Assembly: GCA_016946835.1 (NCBI GenBank)
Contig: JACVTC010000030.1
Location: forward strand, 1,154,501 to 1,218,500
Direction: 5' to 3'
Source of the DNA: Neocallimastix lanati (nom. inval.)
Lineage: Eukaryota > Neocallimastigomycota > Neocallimastigomycetes > Neocallimastigales > Neocallimastigaceae
Length of the DNA: 64,000 nucleotides
Below the pieces are notes generated by a model. That model had not been told where the DNA came from. It worked only from the letters and a program-made list of their open reading frames with translations, and did not search any database. Below, in pieces: positions 1 through 17,500 of this stretch (position 1 is its first letter; each line of letters begins with the position of its first letter). The position numbers and the translations under genes were made by a program.

Positions 1-861
1 AATAATGCGTTTATATGTAGCTTTCATGGATCTTAGAATTTTCTACTTTTTCAAATGCTAGGTTGAAATCATTAGATTTTGTCAATGACCTTTTTATTTT
101 GTTTGAAAGTAAAATAAGGAATTTATTTTTGTTCTATTTCTACTTATCTATTTTAGATTGTGAAAATCAAATTTATGAATATACTTTTATGCTCCTTCTT
201 GGAGGAGCTTCATCCTTAGATAAGCTACAATTCAATATTAGAGAATAAAGTTATTTAAAAAAATTTCTATTAAAGAGTTCTGGTTCTATTGTTCCAAATA
301 TAGTTAGCCTGGCAGACTACCTCACCAGTATTATATCAGTTTTTAGTAATTCTCTTGAATTACTCTTTTATTGATATAGTAAAAAACCTTTCATAACCAG
401 GAGAGTCAGCATCGAACAGATATAACAAAGAAGAACCTCTATTACTCATTCTTGAACATTTTTCACAAATAGAAATAATTGTTCTTTACAAAATTAATCT
501 TCGGAAATTGAATCTCCTGATAATATTTTTCTTGGTTCGAGGGAGAGTTTTGTGGTCTATATACTATCTTTTACAGATGTTACTTCATTATTTTATTTTA
601 CCAAATATTTTTGGAAGAAATGATCTATATTCATTTCATTATACCATAATAATTTTTAAAATTTCTCATTATTTTCATTATATTATATTAATTTTATTTT
701 TTATTAAATTATATTTTTAATATTTTTTTTATTTGATACAATTTTTATATACTCTTTTTTATCATAATATATTTATAATGTATTCTTATATTTAAATGTA
801 TGCAATGCATTAATACTTTTTAATAATTAATAAATAAAGCAATGGAAGAGTATTCTCTTTC

Positions 862-908
<47 letters not shown>

Positions 909-1700
909 AAAATCCTAAATTTAAACTTTGGCATAAACTAATCACTAAACAATATACATATCTTGGAATGCCATTCAATGAATCATTGAATTACTTTATG
1001 TATAAAACAAAGATAAGAAGATTGCCCAACATTCTGCCTTTATTGTGATGAAAGTAACAACATACTTAGTTTTATACACTAAATACTTTTATGCTCTAAA
1101 TTTGAAAAATCTGCTAAATAATTTTTAATTTTGTTAATGAAAATTTTATTAATTCTTCTCTGATTGTTCATGGGAAATCATTGAACATTCCTGATGGCAA
1201 AGAGGAAAATTTTGATGATAATATTAATTTTTACATATTGTGTCTTCTTCCTGGAGGAAATACAGTATATGAAATCTTAATGATTGGTTTAGGGGAATGA
1301 AGGAGTTTTATTAATAATATCTTTCAGTCACCTTTGAGAAAATCTTCTTTCCGGATTTTATATTTTGTGGGGATTAAGGAATTTTTTAATAATGTTATGT
1401 TTATTGGGATTAGTGATTTTTACACTATGATTAATTTGTATACCATAATACCTACCGTTGTCAAGAGTGTCAATATCGAAACGATAAGACAAAGAAGAAA
1501 TTGTGATACATATTCGAATGACAATATTTATCTACATGGTGTTATTATCGATGAATAGGAGGAGTTAGAGGCCATTTCGTCTTCGAAACTCAAAAAGTAG
1601 TTTTTTAATATTAATACAAAAAATTTCATGCATTTTATTTTCATGTATTTTTTTATAAATATTATTAAATAAAGTTTATTCCTAAACAAAACCAAAAAAA
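1..1700 (+). mobile_element. LINE retrotransposon 3'-end fragments
   Basis: Broken coding pieces in all three frames match the better preserved LINE copy at 44.3-45.8 kb. Shared landmarks are the sequence reading YLGMPFNES near 957-990, a stretch reading NFDDNINFY near 1210-1235, the peptide IRQRRNCDTYS near 1480-1515, and the 3' block GAGTTAGAGGCCA near 1563, followed by AATAAAGTTTATTCCTAA and an A-rich tail near 1690. A second, more decayed fragment of the same 3' coding part lies at about 60-450. Every frame is interrupted by stops, so the element is dead. The reverse-transcriptase core is not present in this fragment. Confidence 0.75.
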
Positions 1701-2230
1701 AAATAAAAAATTTGAAAAAAATATATATATATATAAATCTTAAAAACTGAAAGAGTCAACGTTAAACAGATATAGTTAAGAAGATCTTCTGTTACTAGTT
1801 CTTCAAGGTTTTTTAACGTATTAGTAGTAGTTGTATATATAAAAATCAAATTTTTTGGTTATATTTCTTTTGGTTCGAGGGAAAGTTTATTTGATACACT
1901 ATTATTTACTACACTATCTACTAAATGTTACTTTTTCTACATTACAGATGTTACTTGGATTTATTTTATTAAATATTTTTTGGTATAAATAATTTCAATT
2001 CACATCATAATACTTTAATTTATTTATAGTTTTTCATCATATTTTCATCATCATAACTTTATTTTTTATAAAACTTTAAATTTATTGAAATTAAATTATT
2101 TGTATACATTTTATATATCTCAAAAAATTTGTATTTTTTTTACTTTTGACTTTATACTTTTAAGCTTTAAAAAATTAATTAATAAATCAATGGATATGTA
2201 TTCTATTTCTAATCTAAATAAAAAATAATA
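390..2230 (+). repeat. Pair of ~490-bp direct repeats flanking a LINE fragment
   Basis: The stretches 390-890 and 1740-2230 are diverged copies in the same orientation, about 1.35 kb apart. Matching landmarks are GAGAGTCA...ACAGATATA (398 and 1751), TTGGTTCGAGGGA (532 and 1871), TTACAGATGTTACTT (573 and 1944) and CAATGGA...TATTCT (840 and 2188). The LINE 3' end at 900-1700 sits between them. This could be a segmental tandem duplication or nested insertion of related elements. Confidence 0.6.
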
Positions 2231-3079
2231 TAGACAAATGAAATTATTGACAGGTTTTATCCATACTTTGTTTCAATGGAATTAACATTGATATTCTAAA
2301 ACTTTCAAGATAATATACAAAAGAAATCATAAAGCTGTCTCTTCATTTTTTTCTCTTTTATATATCAATACACTTAAAAAGCTTCATTCTCTATAAAGAA
2401 AATACACATTCATTGCTTAATTATATATTATTTATTAATAATAATATAGTATTTATAATAATAATATATTTATTATATTTTATATAATAAAATACATTAG
2501 ATATATATCTAATATATGTTAATAATTATTATGATAAATTTATTTTTTTATTAGTTTTATTTTTATTTTCATTTTTATTGTTAATTTTTTATGGTATTCT
2601 AATTAATTAATGTATATATTTTTTATTACTATTAATAATAGTAATGCATATTAATAATTAAAAAATTTTAAATATTATTATCATTTTATAGATCAAAATT
2701 TAATTTTATATATAATTTTATATAATAATTTAATATTTTTAACCTTTTTTTTTTTTTCTTATTATTATTTTTATTACTTTATGATAATAAAAAATTACAT
2801 TCATTTAAATGTAATATATAAATTAATTTTTTATTTGTCAACTTTTTTTTTTTTAAATTCTAAGATTATTTTTATATAAAAACTATAAAACTTACTACTA
2901 TTATTGTTTAAAATTTTTATTAAAAATATTAAGTTTTAATTTTTTTATTTAAACTTCATACAACAAAATAATATAATCAAATTTTACTATAAATTATTAT
3001 TAATATAAATTGCTATTAATAACAATAATTCGCATTATTATTATTTTATTTATTATAATTCACATTATTATTTTATTTA
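2231..3079. other. Gene-free A/T-rich spacer
   Basis: Spacer downstream of the kinase stop codon. It is almost only A and T, with short TA and homopolymer runs. I see no reading frame, RNA gene or conserved block in it. Confidence 0.6.
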
Positions 3080-5787
<2,708 letters not shown>

Positions 5788-6647
5788 TTATGAAAATGTA
5801 TAATAGAAAAATGAAATTATAAATAATAATAATAAAATGAAAATATAATACTAGAATATTGGAATATTAAATATAGATATTATAAAATAAATAAATTATA
5901 GATATTAATATTAGAGTTGATTTTATTAATTATTATATATTTTATTTAAGATTTAATGAATTTTAATAATAATTTATTATATTAAAATAAAGTATATGAT
6001 TATTTTAATATAAGAAAAAATTTTATAATTGTATATATTTTTATTGTTGGGTAAATAAATTGTATATATTGATCTTTTTATTTTCAATTTTCAATATAAT
6101 AATAATATAATATTTTTTTTTATTCAATATCCATATGAATGAAAATTATAAATGTATATAAAATTTCCGTATTTTATTTTAATAATTCTTTTTTCTTCTT
6201 ATAGTAATTTTATATTTTTTTATCATTTTTTTAATATTTCTACTGAATATTTCTTTTTTAATATCTAATCATTATAGTTAAAATAAACTTATAAAAATTG
6301 TCTATTAATTTTTACATTATATATTTCTGTTTTATTATTTTTATTTTATATATTTTTATATTTTCAAAAGTTTTAAATTTTTGAAAAAAAAATTGTTTTC
6401 TTTAATAAAATGATATTTACATTTAATACACTGTATAAATAATATATATTTTTATTTAAATAAAGGTATATTTATATATTCTAAAAAAAATATTATAATT
6501 TTAAAATAAAAAAAAATGAAATAAAATAAAAAAAAATGAAATAAAAAAAAAAAAAAAAAATATTTTTATATATTAATTTTAATTATTCAATATTATATTT
6601 TTCATAAAATTTAATTATTTTTAGATATTTTATAATTCAATATATAT

Positions 6648-6682
<35 letters not shown>

Positions 6683-7721
6683 CTTAATAAATTAATTATA
6701 AAATAAATGTATTATATCAATTTTATCTTTTAAATTTTATAAATATTAAGATTATATATATAAATAAAAATAGTTTTTAATAATAAAATTCACCATCATC
6801 ATTATTATTAACATTATGTTATTATTTTAATTTAAGTATTTTATTTTTTTTTTAAAAAAAAATTTTCTCCATTTTGGATAAAATAAAAAAAAGATTTTAT
6901 AATACAAATCTAAAAATTATTAAAAAAAAATTTTTTTATAATATATTTTTTAAAAATAAACGTGTTAATAATATCTAAATATAAATGTTTTATTAATATA
7001 TATATAAAACATGGTATATTATATTTATTATATATAATATACCATAATTTTGTTTTAAATTGAGAATTTTATTTATATTAAATTTTAGTATAGATTCAAC
7101 ATAATTATAATTATTAAATAATAAATATTATTTATGATATTTCTTATAATTATTAATATACATCATTTAATGTTTTTAATAAGAACCTATATTTATATAT
7201 GTATATTTATATTTATATATTATTATCATTATTATTTTAATATGGAAAGAAAGTAAAGAATAAAGTTGTAAAAGATTTGTTGAAAATTTAAATTAAAATA
7301 TTAATAAATGTTTTATATAAGAATTATTTTTATAAAAACAATTAATAAATTTAAATAATCAATTAATATAATTTATTTATTTTTTTGAAAAAATATTTTT
7401 AATATATATATATATTAAATAATTTTATATTATAATAGTTTATTCAATAAATGAAATTTATTTTATATTTTTAACTTTATTTATTTTTTATTTCTTTTAA
7501 TTAAGAATTTATATTCATCGATATTTATTTATTTATTTATAATTTAGCTTTGTTGAAATGACTCTTGTTTTTTTTCTTTTATGTTTTTTTTTATCTTGTT
7601 TTTGTTTTTGTTTTGATTAGAACATTTACATTTACAGATATAAAATTTAATATGAAGTCAAATAATAATAATAATAATAATCAAAATTTTTAAACTATAA
7701 ATTAATGTATTTAAAACTAAT
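5788..7721. other. Gene-free spacer with presumed kinase promoter
   Basis: About 1.9 kb of nearly pure A/T between the kinase start and the 3' end of the dynactin p25 gene, both on the minus strand. It holds several homopolymer runs, the longest a T run near 6650-6678. I see no coding stretch or recognisable regulatory site. Confidence 0.6.
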
Positions 7722-9044
7722 TTATTGTTTGTTAACTTCTACTTTCGCTATAAAACGTTCATAAAATTGCTTAGCTTTTTGTTCAAATATAATTTGTGAA
7801 CTTTCTGGTAATTCTGATATAAATCTCCCTTTTAATTAATAAAATATATATTAAATACTTTAATAATGGTATATGTTTAACAAATATTATTACAATTTAA
7901 AATTTTAATTACCTGGATTACCACCAAAGACCGAAAATGGTGGTATTACTGTGTTTGGTGGTATTACTGTATTATCAAGTATTCTACAATATTCTTTTAT
8001 TACTGAAAACCTTCCCTATTTAAAAAATTTTATTAAATTATTTAATTAATTAGAATTAGAATTTGAATTCGAATAAGAATTAGAAATTCATATGTCTGAA
8101 TTTAATAAAATATTATTATACATACAATAACACAATCATCTCCTATTATAACATATTGTCCAATTCTTGCTGCTTCTACAATTGTTCTTTTTCCAATATG
8201 AACATAATCACTAATTTTCATGGGATAATAACTAAATACACTATTTATTATTGTTTTATTATTATTATTAATATTATTATTGTCATTATTATTATTATTT
8301 ATTACATTAATAATTAAAATTATATTTTTAATTATTTGGATTAATTTATATTTATTAAATAATAAAAATAATAAACATCATATATAAATTTCATATATTT
8401 TGGATAAAAAAAAAATATCAAAATTACCCTTTATAAATTTTGTATGGAGGTCTAATCATAGAATTTTCACCAAGAAGACAATATTTCCCTATACCAATAA
8501 CAACAGCATATCCGCTTCCTTTTCTTCTTAAATCACCTCTTATGATACAATTTTGTTGAATAATTGTCTTCATTTTCATTTCGAATGATTAAATGTTTAT
8601 AATTTTAAAATAGTTAAAACATCATTAATTAATATAAAATTTTAAATAAAAATTTTCCTAAAATTATAATTTATATAAAAGTTTAAAGTTTAAAGTTTAA
8701 ATTTTAAACTATATAAAAAAAAATAATAATAATAATTGTTACTTTTCCTCCTAAAACGATATTTTGGGGTACACTAATAACAGATTTTCTACTGATTTTA
8801 TTACCACTATCCTGAATTACATAAAGTAATATATACATAAATACATAATAAAATATTATTTTAGATTCCATTATTATGAAAATTTAGTAAAGATATACAT
8901 CTTTTATTTCATCTTCTAAATAATTTATTTTTATTGTTATATATATATATATATATATAATAAAAATAATTAAATATTGAAATTACTGATAATTACTGTT
9001 TCGATATATTCAGATTTATCATAATAAATAATTTCCTCTTCCAT
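7722..9044 (-). CDS. DCTN5: Dynactin subunit 5 (p25), left-handed beta-helix protein
   Basis: Six exons (9044-8997, 8811-8743, 8567-8428, 8231-8126, 8015-7913, 7828-7722), all GT-AG and in phase, give 190 residues, close to the roughly 180 of animal p25. The start [16 protein letters not shown] matches the family N-terminus (YNKSEYIET). Further family landmarks are [24 protein letters not shown] and [11 protein letters not shown]. The repeated short hydrophobic-glycine pattern is the hexapeptide repeat of a left-handed beta helix. p25 pairs with p27 at the pointed end of dynactin and helps select dynein cargo. The gene is divergent from the APC11 locus. Nothing in the protein looks broken. 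Confidence 0.95.
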
Positions 9045-10197
<1,153 letters not shown>

Positions 10198-10590
10198 CTG
10201 GTCAAGTGTAGCTTTATGGAAATGAGCTGTAACTGATGAGGATGATGCTTGTGGTATATGTAGAAATCAATTTGATAGATGCTGCTCATCCTGTAAAATT
10301 CCAGGAGATGATTGTCCATTAGGTAATATACAGACTTTTTTAAAAAATAAAAAATATATATATATATATTATATGTAAATTTAAATAAATAACATAACAT
10401 AACATAACATAAAATATTGAATTAATTTATAAATTATAAAGTGTGGGGTCAATGTAGACATTGTTTTCATTTACATTGTATGATAAAATGGCTTCAAACT
10501 GAATCAAGTAATCAAGCCTGTCCAATGGATAGAAGACCTTGGGTATATTTAACAGGAGATCCTAATACTGCACAAAATTCACAAGATTAA
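10198..10590 (+). CDS. APC11: APC11-like RING-H2 subunit of the anaphase-promoting complex, with in-frame TGA
   Basis: Two exons are clear: 10198-10322 and 10442-10590, joined in phase (GT-AG) within the conserved DDCPLVWGQC. The product has the APC11 signature [26 protein letters not shown] and CPMDRRPW, so the RING-H2 zinc ligands are complete; Asp as the last ligand is also used in Rbx1. APC11 is the E2-binding catalytic RING of the cell-cycle ubiquitin ligase APC/C. Two things are odd. Codon 10223-10225 is TGA where the family has Trp (SVALWK-stop-AVTDE against a W-x-W motif). The short first exon is not certain: MKIKLN at 9927-9945 fits the family start MKVKI, but canonical splicing from it is one base out of frame. 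The gene may be a recent pseudogene, a read-through gene, or carry a sequence error. Identity is secure, functionality is not. Confidence 0.78.
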
Positions 10591-11597
10591 CAGGAAACAA
10601 ATACTCAACAACAAGAACAATAATAAAAGACATATCACTAAAAAAAAAAATCTTAATTTTTCTTTTTTTTTTTTTTTTTTTGAGATAAATAATATCTTGC
10701 AAAAAAAATATATATGAATAATATTAATGTTACAATTATTATAATTAATTTCTTCATATCAATATCTTAAGAAGCATTGTATATAATATCAAAACAAAAT
10801 ATTAAAATATAAACAAAATTTAATTGATTCATTACTATTTATATAATTTTTATTTTATTTTATTTTTACTTTTTAATTGTATATTACATTATAAATTATA
10901 TATTTGTAAATTATTTTATTTTTATTCTTATTTTAAAATAAAAAAAAAAAAAAAAAATTAAAATTAAAAATCATATTTGATTTATTTATTTATTTATTAA
11001 ATACTAATAATTTATAAATATAAAAGTATAAAACACAATTAATATATATAGTAGTATCAAATGCAAATAATATGTAAATATTTATAATACTTATTTATTT
11101 CTATTTTATTTAAATATTATAAAATTCTATATTAATTATGCATTAAAAAACTTTTTTTTCTTGGAATGTCTATATGGGGTATTAATTTTAAATACATTAC
11201 GAAAGAAATGAATCTTATTTTTTTTTTTTTTTTTTTTTTTTTCTTAATTTTTAATTATTAAATATTTAATAATTTTGTTAATATTATTTTTTTTTATATT
11301 ATATATTATTAATATATAATAAATATTATTGAATTATATAATATTAAATCTATTATATTAAAATATTACTATTTTATATTAGATTTTAATTTTTTTTTTT
11401 TAATGAATATATAAAATATTATTCCTAGCTAGGTATATACATTTTATTCTTACTTTAATTTTTTATTTAACTAATTTATTTTATTAAATTATGTTATATT
11501 TTCTAATTGAATATTCCTTTTTTAATTCTTTTAACTTTATTTTTAATATTTTATTTTATTTATTTAATTATTTAATTTATTTTTTAATTTAATGAAT
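10591..11597. other. Convergent 3' spacer
   Basis: Spacer between the ends of the APC11 locus and the kinesin gene, which face each other. It is A/T-rich with poly(T) runs near 10664-10681 and 11219-11242, and short TTTA repeats. I see no gene or clear terminator signal. Confidence 0.6.
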
Positions 11598-14500
11598 TTA
11601 AATGTTTTTAATATCAGTTCGGTTGTTAAGAATTTTTAATTGACCTTCTAATTCATTTTTCTTTTGATATAAACGTTCATTCTCTTTTTCTACTTCAATA
11701 ATTTGTTCACTCAAAACAGCTAATGAAGTATAATACATTGAACCCTTATCACCAATAGCAATTTTTAATTGATCAGCCATCTTCATTCTATTTTGCTCTG
11801 ATTGATTAACTTGTTCAATTAATGAATTTATTTGGTTTTGTAAGGTAGTCTTAGCTTGGTTCATAGATTTCTTAAGATTATCTTCGTCATCTGTCATTTT
11901 CTTTATACGTTGACGAAGGAATTCATTCTCTTGTTTATAATTATTTAACTTCTTTTGAGCCGAATTCAATTGATTTCTAATATCAACTATGATCATCTTT
12001 CGAGTTAAGGACATAACAATTTCTTCTTCTAATTTAGCGATTTTTGAATCTTTTGCTTCCAAAGTTTGTTTATACATATTTTGATTTTCTTCCAATTTTT
12101 GATTGAATTTTTCTTCAAGTTCCTTTAACTGAAGTATTTTACTGTTGTAATCAAGTTGGATTTGATCAATATTTGTTTGATATTCTTGAACTAATTCTTC
12201 AAGATAACGATTTCTTTCCATAATTTGTTTTTGTTGTGGTTGTGGAAGTGGTTGCTGTGGAGGTGGATTTGGTGGTGCTTGATTTCCTGAAGTATTTTTA
12301 TACGGAAGGGTAGGACTAACTACAGAATATTGTAAGTTTGGTGAATTATATGCAGAATTTGGAGGGGAATATGAAACATTTGGACTACCAAAGTGATTTA
12401 CTTTGACTTGTTGTTCAATGCCACTATTAAAACTCTTAACACTACCATGATTACTTAAATTACTTAAATTTCTTGGACGTTTACCTTTTACATTACTATC
12501 GTTCATTCTAATTTCTAGGCTCATTCTATCAAGACTTTCTCTTAACTTTTCCAATTCTAATTTATTATTTTCATTCTTAATTCTTTCATTACCAAGTTCT
12601 TTTTCATATTGAACTTTTTCTTCTTCAACTTGAACAATTCTTTTTTGATAGCTATCAATTTTTTCTTGATTTCTTTTCTTTAAACTATTGTAATCATTTT
12701 GAAGTTGATTATATTTAAATAGATATTCTTCTAATTTGGCTTGAACTTTATTTACTTCACCTTCCTTATCTTGTAGTCTCGTTTCTAATTCGGATACAGT
12801 TTGGAATGCTGAAGTTAATGCACTATTCTTATTTAATAAGTTATCGTTAAGCTCTTGAACCTCATTTTCCATATTTATCATTTCTTTTGCTAACTTTTCC
12901 TTTTCAACCTTTATCTGGCTTACAGCTTTCTTGATATGATTACCATCTTCATAAATACGTTCACTCTTTTCATTCAACTCATTCTTAACAAATTTTAATT
13001 GATCTTCGTTTTCCCTATAAGATATTTTAACTTCCTCTAAATTATCTTGAAGTTGCTTAGTATTATTTTCATAATCTTGTATTTTACGTTCCAAGTTTTT
13101 GCATTTTTCTTCTAAGGAATGTGTGTATTCCTTGTCTGATGATATAATTTCACTCATCTTATTGAATTGTTGAATAATAGAAGATAACTTTTCAATTGAT
13201 TTTGGATCCTCATTAGCATTTTGTTCAACATTTTCTTTTAAACTTTCAGCCAATTCCACAGTATCGGTATTATTTTTTATTTCTTCAAAACTATGATTAA
13301 CATTAAGAATTAAACCTTGAAGTAATTCATATTCTTTTTTTACTTCACTTAGTTCCTTAATTTGTTGTTCATAATTTATATTTTTCTCATTGGTCTTTGA
13401 CACCAATTCTTCATAAGCTTCAGATTTTTCCATATCAAGATTATCCATAGCTTTTGTAATATCAGTAATATTATTCTCGAGCTTGCTAATATTTTCATTA
13501 AGTTTTTGAATTTCATCTTCCTTAGTTTGTAAACAGTTATTTAATTCGTTAATCTTATTCTGTGCATTGGTAGTTTCCTTGTTATAAAGTTCATTCATAT
13601 CATTAATTCTAGAATTTAATTCTTCATATTGTATTTTCTTTAAAGAAAGCTCATTTGTAAGTTCTTTTTCTTTTAAAAGCTTAGCCTCATTTAATTGTTC
13701 ACATTCTTGTTTCTTCCTTTGTAATTCCTCACTCAGATTACTAATAAATTCATTTTTATTTATACTTTGATCCTTTAATAATTCATTATCTTCAACTAAG
13801 TCTTCGTTAATTGATTTTTGTTGTTCATATAAGTTTGATTTTTCTTGTAATGATTGATTTAATTTATTATTTTCATTTTCTAATGATTTAATTTTTGATA
13901 TTAAATCTTCTTTTAAATTTTTTAATTGATCGATAGCATCTTCATTAGCTTTAATTCTTTCCTCATTGAATTGATTTAATTCTGACAACTGATTTTGATT
14001 ATTAGTAATTGAATTTAATGATTTAACCAAGCTTTCATTCTTTTTTGTCATTTCATCAATAATATCATATAGCTTACTTTTTTCAACATTTAAATCTTTA
14101 ATACTATCATTTAATTTATTAATATTTCCATTTAAAATATTAATATTTTCTTTCTGCTTATTAATTTCTCTTTCTCTATTATCTAAAATACTAGACAGAT
14201 TACTCTTTTCACTGATTAATTCTTTTGAAAGATTAGCAATCTTTGTTTCATATGTTTTACGTGTAAATTTATTTTTAGATTCTAAATCAAGAATTTGTTC
14301 CTCATAATGTTTACACGCTTCTTTTAATTTTAAATCATATTCCATAATCTTACATTCATAGCCTTTGAAAATTTCTTTATATTGACATTCTAAATCGGCT
14401 ATTTTTTCATCAAACTGTTGACAAATTTCACGATGTTCATTTTGAATAGTAGTAATTTGAAGATTATAGTTTTCACATGTTTTTGAATAATTTTCACTCA

Positions 14501-17500
14501 TATCAATCATTGTACTATTATAATATTCATGAGATTGATTGTATTGTTCTTCTAACTCTTTAATTTTATTTTCATAATCTTTACAAGTATCATCATATTT
14601 TTTTTGTAACTTAGAAATTTTATCATCATAATCATTGCAAGTATTAGAATGATCCTCTTTTAATGCTTCAATTTTATTATCATAATTTTGGCATTTTTCA
14701 ATATGTTCCTTTTCCATAAAGGCTATTTTATTTTCATAATCTGTACATTGATTTTCTAATTCTTCAATTTTGTTATCATAATTCATACATGTATTAGATA
14801 AATCTTCATTTAACACAAAGATTTTTTGATCATATTCTTCATGTAAATCATTATACTGTTTTTCTAAATTAGCAACCTTATCATTAAAATCTCTACTGGT
14901 AACAACGTTGGCTTCATTCATTTCTGAAATTTGTGTATCATATTTTTTACATGTTTCTTGATATTGTTCATTTAATAAAATAATCTTACTATTGTACTCT
15001 TCACATGAATCAGTATATTTCTTTTCTAATTCTTTTATTTTTTTATTGTAATTTTCACATGATTCTGTATGTTCCTTTTCTAAATCGGTTTGAATTTGTT
15101 CCATATTCATTATTTTATTATCATAGTCATGACACACTTTAGAATGTTGTTTTACAAGTTCTGAGACTTTCTTGTCATATCTTTCACAAGTTTCGGTATA
15201 ATTTTCATCTAATCTGGCAACTTTTTCTTCATATTCTTGGCATGTATCATTATATTTCTTTTCCAAAGAAGCTATTTTTTCATCATATTTTTTGCAAGTT
15301 TCATTATGCTCCTTCTCCATAGCTAATATTTGATTATCATAATTCTCACAAGTTTCCGAATATCGATCACTAATACTTTTTATCTTATCTTCAAAAGATT
15401 CACTCGAATCAACATATTTTTTCTCTAATAATGATACTTTTTCCTCATAATTTACACAAACATCATTGTATTGCTTTTCCATATCAGCAATTTTATTATT
15501 ATAATCTTGACAAGTTTTGGTATATTGGTTTTCTAAATCAGCTATTTTACTATCATAATTAAGACATTCTTCAGAATATCTCTTTTCCAAATCAACTATT
15601 TTTTGATCATAATTAAGACATTCATCTGAATATTGTTTTTCAATTATTGCAATCTTATTATCATAGATAAGACATTCATCAAAATGTTGCTTTTCCATTT
15701 CTGCGATTTTATTATTATAATTATTACATGCTTCAGTATGTTGCTTTTCCATTTGTGCAATTTTATCATCATAACTCTTACACATATTTTCATGTTCTTG
15801 CTTCATAGTTGAAATTTGTTGATCATAATTACTACAAGTTTCAGAATAATTATTACCTATCTCAACAATCTTACTATCATAAGATTCACAGGTTTCTGTA
15901 TATTGTTTTTCAAGAGATAAAATTCTATTATCATAATCATTACGTGCTTCAGTATGCTGCTTTTCCATTTCTGCAATTTTATTTTCATAATTATTACATT
16001 CCTCAGTATGTTGCTTTTCTATTTGTGTAATTTTATCATCATAATCCTTGCACATATTTTCATGCTCTTGCTTCATAGTTGAAATTTGTTGATCATAATT
16101 ATTACATGTTTCAGAATAATTATTACCCATCTCAATAATCTTATTATCATAGAGTTCACAAGTCTCTGTATGTTGTTTTTCAAGTAATAATATTTTACTA
16201 TCATAGTTATTACATGCCTCAGTATGTTGCTTTTCCATTTCTGTAATTTTATTATCGTAATTATTACATGCTTCAATATGTTGCTTTTCCATCTCTTCAA
16301 TTTTATTATCATAATCATTACATGCTTCAGTATGTTGCTTTTCCATTTCTGAAATTTTATTATCATAATCATTACATGCTTCAGTATATTGCTTTTCCAT
16401 CTCTGCAATTTTATTATCATAATTATTACATGCTTCAGTATGTTGCTTTTCCATTTCTGTAATTTTATTATCGTAATTATTACATGCTTCAATATGTTGC
16501 TTTTCCATCTCTTCAATTTTATTATCATAATTATTACATGCTTCAGTATGTTGCTTTTCCATTTCTGAAATTTTATTATCATAATCATTACATGCTTCAG
16601 TATATTGCTTTTCCATCTCTGCAATTTTATTATCATAATCATTACATGCTTCAGTATGTTGCTTTTTCATTTCTGCTATTTTATTATCATAATTATTACA
16701 TATATCTTCATGTTTTTGTTTCAGTGTTGAAATTTGTTGATCGTAATTTTTACAAGTTTCAGTATAATTATTACTCATTTCACTAATTTTATTATCATAT
16801 GATTCACAGGTTTCTTTACATTGTTTTTCAAGAGATGAAATTTTATTATCATAATCTAAGCAAGCTTCAGAATGTTGCTTATTCATTTCTATAATTTTAA
16901 TATCATAGTCATTGCATGTTTCGGTATGCACCTTTTCCAATTCTGAAATCTTTTGATTATAAGAAGTGCATGTATCAGAATAAAGTTTATCTTTTTCATT
17001 AATTCTATTTAACATTTCTGTCTTTAAATCCTCTTTCTCTTTAATATGATCTTCATTATTTTGTTGAATTTCATGTTTAAATTCCTCTTTTTGTTTTTCT
17101 AAAAGATCTTGAGTACTCTTTAAATTTTCTTGTGTGTTTTCTAACTCTTTTGTTAATTTATTACGGTTTTGATTTGCATTTTCAATTTTATTTTTTAACT
17201 CAACTATGATTTTATTTAATTCACTTACAGTATTTTCCAATTCATATCGTTTATTTAATAATTTATCAATTTGATCTTCTAATTGTCTAGTGGAATCTTC
17301 ATAACTTTCAATTATTGATGATAATTCACTAATTTTATTAGAATTATTTTGACGTTCTTCATTTAAAGATTTTGCTATTTCATCTTTCTCTAAATGTGAT
17401 GTTTGTAATGATATTTTTAATTCATCAAGAGATGCTAATAAATCTTCATTAACAAGTTTTAATTGATCATATTGATTTTCAAGTCCAAATTTTTCCTCAT

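Noticed and set aside
10500-10545. Loss of a zinc ligand in APC11 (CPMD instead of CPMC)
   Set aside because: Asp is an accepted last ligand in Rbx1-type RING-H2 domains and, as I recall, in some fungal APC11 proteins, so this is not evidence of decay.
15809-16786. Open frames on the opposite strand and in other frames within the kinesin repeat array
   Set aside because: They exist only because a 54-bp in-frame repeat keeps any stop-free frame open. The spliced kinesin frame explains the region.
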